Source: Gp1-AA145 sp963757135 (lineage in GTDB: Bacteria > Acidobacteriota > Terriglobia > Terriglobales > Acidobacteriaceae). From it: a stretch of 64,000 nt of DNA. The stretch lies in NCBI GenBank assembly GCA_963757135.1, contig CAVWQE010000002.1, positions 140,175 to 204,174 on the forward strand, in the 5' to 3' direction. Of this stretch, positions 62,123 through 64,000 are shown one piece after another; position 1 is the first letter of the stretch, and every line of letters starts with the position of its first letter. The notes beneath the pieces are model-generated. The model worked only from the letters and a program-made list of their open reading frames with translations, made no database searches and was not told the DNA's origin. Made by a program: the position numbers and the translations under genes.

Positions 62123-63998
62123 TTATGAAATGCCAAGGCCATGCAAAATCTTTTGAAAACGGGGATCGGAGCGCAACGGGTCGAATTCTTCGTAGGCGGG
62201 GAGCCAGAGCATGATACTAAGATCGTGCATCTGATAACCTTTTTCCAGCGTTTGCAGGGCTTCCTCGCGCTTCTCCCAAGCGCATGTAACAGCGAGCGAC
62301 CTGGGCATTACCGCTCCGAACGTGGTTGGGTGGTTTTCCCCCCAACAGAAGTTCCAACTTGCGCTGCCAGTAGCCGCGGGCCCCGCCAGAAGCGAGGGCG
62401 GGCGCTGAGCTCTCGAACGCCATGGGCCGGATTCTGTTCGATAGCCTTCTGAAACTCACCCTTTTGCTCCCAACTTATTCCCAGCCGAAAATGAGCCGGG
62501 CCGAAGGTAGGATCAACATCTATCGCGGCAAGGATAATTCGCAACGCCTCATCGTAGTGGCGAGCACAGAAGTAGGCATGCCACGCCATGGAATTTGTCA
62601 GCACCGAAACCGGGTCAAGAGCGCTTGCCAACTTAGCCTGCTGGATAGCTTCCTCATAGCGTCCGTAGTGTGCGAGTGTCACGGCGAACAGCATGCGGGC
62701 CATGGCATAGCCCGGGCGTGCTTCGATGGAATGCCGGAAAAACGCCTCCGACTCAGTCGGTTTCCAATCAACAAAGGAAACAACGCCGAGCACCATCAAC
62801 GCCTGCGCTTGGGAAGGTCGATCCCCAGAGCCCTGTCGGCCGCGTCACGGGCCCGGGCGAAATCGGCGAAACCGCCTCCGTTCGCAGCCCGGCGGTGGAA
62901 CGCGTCGGCCAACCCCGCCCAGGACTCCGCGCTATTCGCGTCTAACCGGGTCGCGGCGCTGAACATTTCCTTGGCCCGATCTAGATCAAGCTTGTTTAGG
63001 TAATAGGACCCCTTGAAATAAAGGTCGGCAACTTCCGGGTTCATGGGATGAGATTGAGTCGAGGCTGAGCTTGTTCTTGCGGCGTTAGCGTATGGCGAGA
63101 TGCTTTCTGCGATCTGTGCGCGCCACTTCGCCTTGCACGGTGAGAATATCGCTCAACTCGAAGGTCAAAAGGTGTGCGCCCACAAATGGCGATCCGACGC
63201 AGCATGGATCAGCTGAGTCGTGATGCGCACTCTATTCCCTGAACGTACCACCGACCCTTCCACTAAAGCGTCGACGTCAAGTTCACGTGCAATCTCTGGA
63301 GCTGACTCGCGGGTTCCCACATAAGCCATGGCGGAAGTGTGTGAGATCACGCGAAGCGAGCCGATCTGTGCCAGGTTAGTGATGAGTTCGTCAGTAATAC
63401 CATCGGCAAAAAATTGTTGTGCGGCGTTGCTGAAGAGATCCAGTAGCGGCAGCACCGCAATGGACTTCACCTGCGGCAGATTTGCGCCCTTGAAAATGGA
63501 TCTGTGGCTGCGCCCAAAGTAGTTCCATACAACAAGTCCGAAAACGATAAGTAGAACGGTGCCTTAGGCTCCTGATTGCCAGAATACGCTGCCGGCGAGG
63601 CGGCTTTCGGATCCTCAAGAGGCAGAGGAATCGTTTCCACTGGTGTCACTGGCGGATCCAAAACGACGGCGGTCACGGGCGCGATAAATCGATAGCCGCG
63701 ACGAGGGAGGGTTTCTATGAAACGCGGTTCCGCGATGGAATCGTTGAGCACCTCGCGGATCTTGTTGATAGCCGTCCCCAGGCTGTGATCAAAATCAACA
63801 AACGTATCCGCCGACCACAGCTTCTGGCAAATCGCTTCTCGCGTGACAAGTTCCCCGGGTCGCTCCAGAAGCATCGTTAACAATTGAAAGGGTTGCGATT
63901 GCAACCGATTTTGTTCCATATTTTCGCAACTCGCCGGACTGCAGGTCTGCTTCATAGGGGCCGAAGGCCAGCCGGCGTGGAGTGGAAACAGAAGGCAT
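62123..63998 (-). pseudogene. Multiply frameshifted winged-helix/TPR regulator, at window edge
   Basis: Read from the right edge, successive frames give a winged-helix domain (RRLAFGPYEADLQSGELRKY, then QPFQLLTMLLERPGELVTREA to RGYRFIAPV), a membrane helix (TVLLIVFGLVVWNYFG), a FlgO/TolB-like part (VKSIAVLPLLDLFSNAAQQFFADGITDELI), then TPR-type helices (YFKGSYYLNKLDLDRAKEMF; SGAFF-like SIEARPGYAMARMLFAVTLAHYGRYEEA). At least five frame changes are needed, near 63918, 63568, 63150, 62810 and 62440. The neighbouring 3.7-kb receptor gene is intact, so general sequence error is unlikely. The 5' end may lie beyond the window edge. Confidence 0.8.
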
Positions 63999-64000
63999 AT

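Overview
The window looks like a chromosomal segment of an Acidobacteriota bacterium, probably class Terriglobia (Koribacter/Sulfotelmatobacter-like). The reasons are very large Oar-type TonB-dependent receptors with an N-terminal carboxypeptidase-regulatory-like domain, CadC-like winged-helix proteins fused to PD40/TolB beta-propeller repeats, TPR membrane proteins of the TMTC type beside type IV pilins, small DUF6326/DUF6632-like membrane proteins, and moderately high GC. This is inferred from gene content only; there is no rRNA gene and I saw no tRNA gene.

Layout. 0-4.4 kb: small housekeeping and secreted proteins (PPOX-class flavoprotein, DUF6632-like protein, ABM monooxygenase, Tyr/Pro-rich exported protein, BON-domain protein, HU) and dCTP deaminase. 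4.5-12.1 kb, minus strand: a type IV pilus/type II secretion assembly cluster in the order pilC, pilB, pilM, pilN, pilO, pilP-like, pseudopilin-like, with lolA just upstream. 12.1-15.7 kb: a methyltransferase and an overlapping ABC-2 transporter operon with a TPR protein. 15.7-18.9 kb: two type IV pilins flanking a TMTC-like membrane/TPR protein. 19.2-24.8 kb: FabF-like synthase, two SDR dehydrogenases, a UbiD-family decarboxylase carrying an in-frame palindrome, and an M15 peptidase. 24.8-27.3 kb: STAS protein, an ABC-F remnant, an ArsR-SRPBCC pair and a frameshifted exported protein.

27.4-33.1 kb is an accessory island: a deaminase, a frameshifted abortive-infection (Abi_C) gene, an unknown protein, an IS110/IS1111-type insertion sequence, small membrane proteins, and three copies of the greB 5' end of which only the last is a complete gene. 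33.2-36.1 kb: receiver plus double PilZ regulator, STAS protein and a GerW/YtfJ protein. 36.2-46.0 kb: a complete L-rhamnose system, with a GH78 alpha-L-rhamnosidase diverging from rhaI, rhaB, a bifunctional aldolase/dehydrogenase and rhaT. 46.2-48.5 kb: a Crp-type regulator with CRP-like operators and an OsmC protein. 48.7-64 kb: two TonB-dependent receptors, each preceded by a winged-helix gene. One pair is intact, with a second, partly duplicated regulator upstream; in the other the regulator is a multiply frameshifted pseudogene running to the window edge.

The most unusual features are: (1) a set of intergenic inverted repeats whose arms are degenerate runs of a 7-9 nt word, the word differing from site to site but matching between the two arms of one site; (2) serial copies of the greB 5' end bracketing accessory cargo; (3) an IS110-family element with 15-bp inverted repeats and a long 3' non-coding segment; (4) twin regulators with an almost identical DNA-binding half and divergent sensor halves; (5) a palindrome inserted in frame in ubiD.
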